From: an uncultured Sphingobacteriales bacterium
Lineage (GTDB): Bacteria; Bacteroidota; Bacteroidia; Chitinophagales; Chitinophagaceae
Assembly: GCA_946479435.1 (NCBI GenBank)
Contig: CAMLFX010000075.1
Coordinates: 1-16,768, forward strand
Direction: 5' to 3'
Length of the DNA stretch: 16,768 nucleotides
The notes beneath the pieces were generated by a model. The model did not search any database. It had not been told where the DNA came from and saw only the letters and a list, made by a program, of their open reading frames with translations. The position numbers and the translations under genes were made by a program. This document shows positions 16,055 to 16,768 of this stretch, piece by piece (the first letter of the stretch is position 1; the number at the start of each line of letters is the position of its first letter).

Positions 16055-16768
16055 ATGCAGCAAGTGTAGTAACTGCCCAAAGTGCCGCCACAGAAATAAC
16101 CAGCCATAGTATTACGCCCTGCAGCAGAGGTAACATACCAACTGCTTTTATGGCTTTACGAGACAAGCCGGCACCTATCAGGAACAATGTAATAGTCAGC
16201 CCTTTCTTAGCCACTTCTACTATGTAAGGCGACATAGGCCGAATAGCAGGAACATAGGTATAAATGAGCATTGCTAATATAAAGCCACCTATGAAGTAAG
16301 GAATTTTTATCTTCTGCTTGCCATTGCGATAGGCAATAGCAGTACCCAGTGCAACCGGTATTATCCATAAAGCGCGGGCAAGCTTTACAGTAGTAGCAGT
16401 TTCCAGTGCCTCGCTGCCGTATGCCGACGCAGCCCCAACTACCGAGCTTGTATCATGTATCGCAATAGCGCTCCACAAACCAAACTGATGCTGACTTAAA
16501 TGCAGCGCATGCCCCAATACAGGAAATACAAATAAGGCTATGGAGTTTAAGATAAATACAATACCTAACGCTACAGATATTTGCTGTTCATCTGCCTGTA
16601 TAACCGGTGCTACTGCTGCTATAGCGCTACCACCACATATTGCTGTGCCGGAAGAAATAAGGTGTGAGGTCTTTTTATCGATACTGAACACTTTGCCAAG
16701 CAAGGTACCCAGTAGTAACGTACCCAGTATAGACACTACTGTAAATAATATACCCTGGCTACCTGCCT
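16053..16768 (-). CDS. YeiH/UPF0324-family membrane transporter (5' part beyond window)
   Basis: C-terminal 237 residues of a polytopic inner-membrane protein; the frame stays open to base 16768, so the start is outside. The GTG at 16734-16736 is an internal codon, not the start. It matches the YeiH/UPF0324 family (Cons_hypoth698, annotated as putative sulfate exporters): KKTSHLISSGTAICGGSAIAAVAPVI, followed by QHQFGLWSAIAIHDTSSVVGAA, and TLFLIGAGLSRKAIK near the end. The ICGGSAIAA and HDTSSVVGA segments are the conserved re-entrant-like pieces. About seven or eight hydrophobic helices are visible. Substrate is not established for the family; sulfate export is inferred from a few gene neighbourhoods. 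It converges on the hydrolase over a shared terminator. Confidence 0.88.
   Translation of the reverse strand, partial: AGSQGILFTVVSILGTLLLGTLLGKVFSIDKKTSHLISSGTAICGGSAIAAVAPVIQADEQQISVALGIVFILNSIALFVFPVLGHALHLSQHQFGLWSAIAIHDTSSVVGAASAYGSEALETATTVKLARALWIIPVALGTAIAYRNGKQKIKIPYFIGGFILAMLIYTYVPAIRPMSPYIVEVAKKGLTITLFLIGAGLSRKAIKAVGMLPLLQGVILWLVISVAALWAVTTLAA

Noticed and set aside
1..16768. Search for CRISPR arrays, tRNA/rRNA, insertion sequences, toxin-antitoxin or phage-defence modules
   Set aside because: No spaced repeats, cloverleaf sequence, transposase or defence domains were seen; only the two unknown small genes remain unexplained.

Overview
The window looks like ordinary chromosomal sequence from a Bacteroidota bacterium, probably of the Chitinophagia/Chitinophagaceae type. 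The evidence is a C-terminal type IX secretion (T9SS) sorting domain on a secreted hydrolase, -7 promoter elements of the Bacteroidota form TAnnTTTG, a LytS-type kinase (His_kinase/PF06580 class) paired with a LytTR regulator, a Bacteroidota-style long-tailed UvrA, and almost no Shine-Dalgarno sequences. I saw no rRNA, tRNA, CRISPR array, insertion sequence or phage gene.

Left part (1-6113), nearly all on the minus strand: the N-terminal part of NADP-type isocitrate dehydrogenase (icd, cut by the window edge); a 317-bp AT-rich gap; a GNAT acetyltransferase; then two small proteins of unknown function lying tail to tail (1450-1785 plus, with only a TTG start available; 1788-2246 minus). The second one sits 1 nt after uvrA and carries a terminator-like hairpin near its start. 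Upstream of these lie uvrA and a divergent YegS/diacylglycerol-kinase-like gene. The apparent transcription order is lipid kinase, uvrA, unknown gene.

Middle part (6179-12586), plus strand: surE (nucleotide phosphatase), an M13 metallopeptidase lipoprotein closed by a clear intrinsic terminator, and a complete three-function pyruvate carboxylase with its biotin lysine. The pyruvate carboxylase is followed by a strong hairpin that serves both strands. Pyruvate carboxylase (oxaloacetate supply) and Icd (TCA oxidation) are both central-carbon genes but are not in one operon.

Right part (12630-16768): a two-gene minus-strand operon of a four-helix membrane histidine kinase and a LytTR response regulator, joined by a TGATG overlap. 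It is divergent from a secreted serine beta-lactamase-like hydrolase with a T9SS tail. The hydrolase converges, over a shared terminator, on a partial YeiH/UPF0324 transporter that runs off the right edge. The kinase/regulator pair and the hydrolase share a 185-bp divergent control region, so a regulatory link is possible but unproven.

I did not find a convincing new multi-gene system. The points most worth a second look are the hairpin inside the gene after uvrA, the two unrecognised convergent small genes, the altered active-site motif of the lipid kinase, the half-lost first zinc module of UvrA, and the possible small transcript between the GNAT gene and icd.
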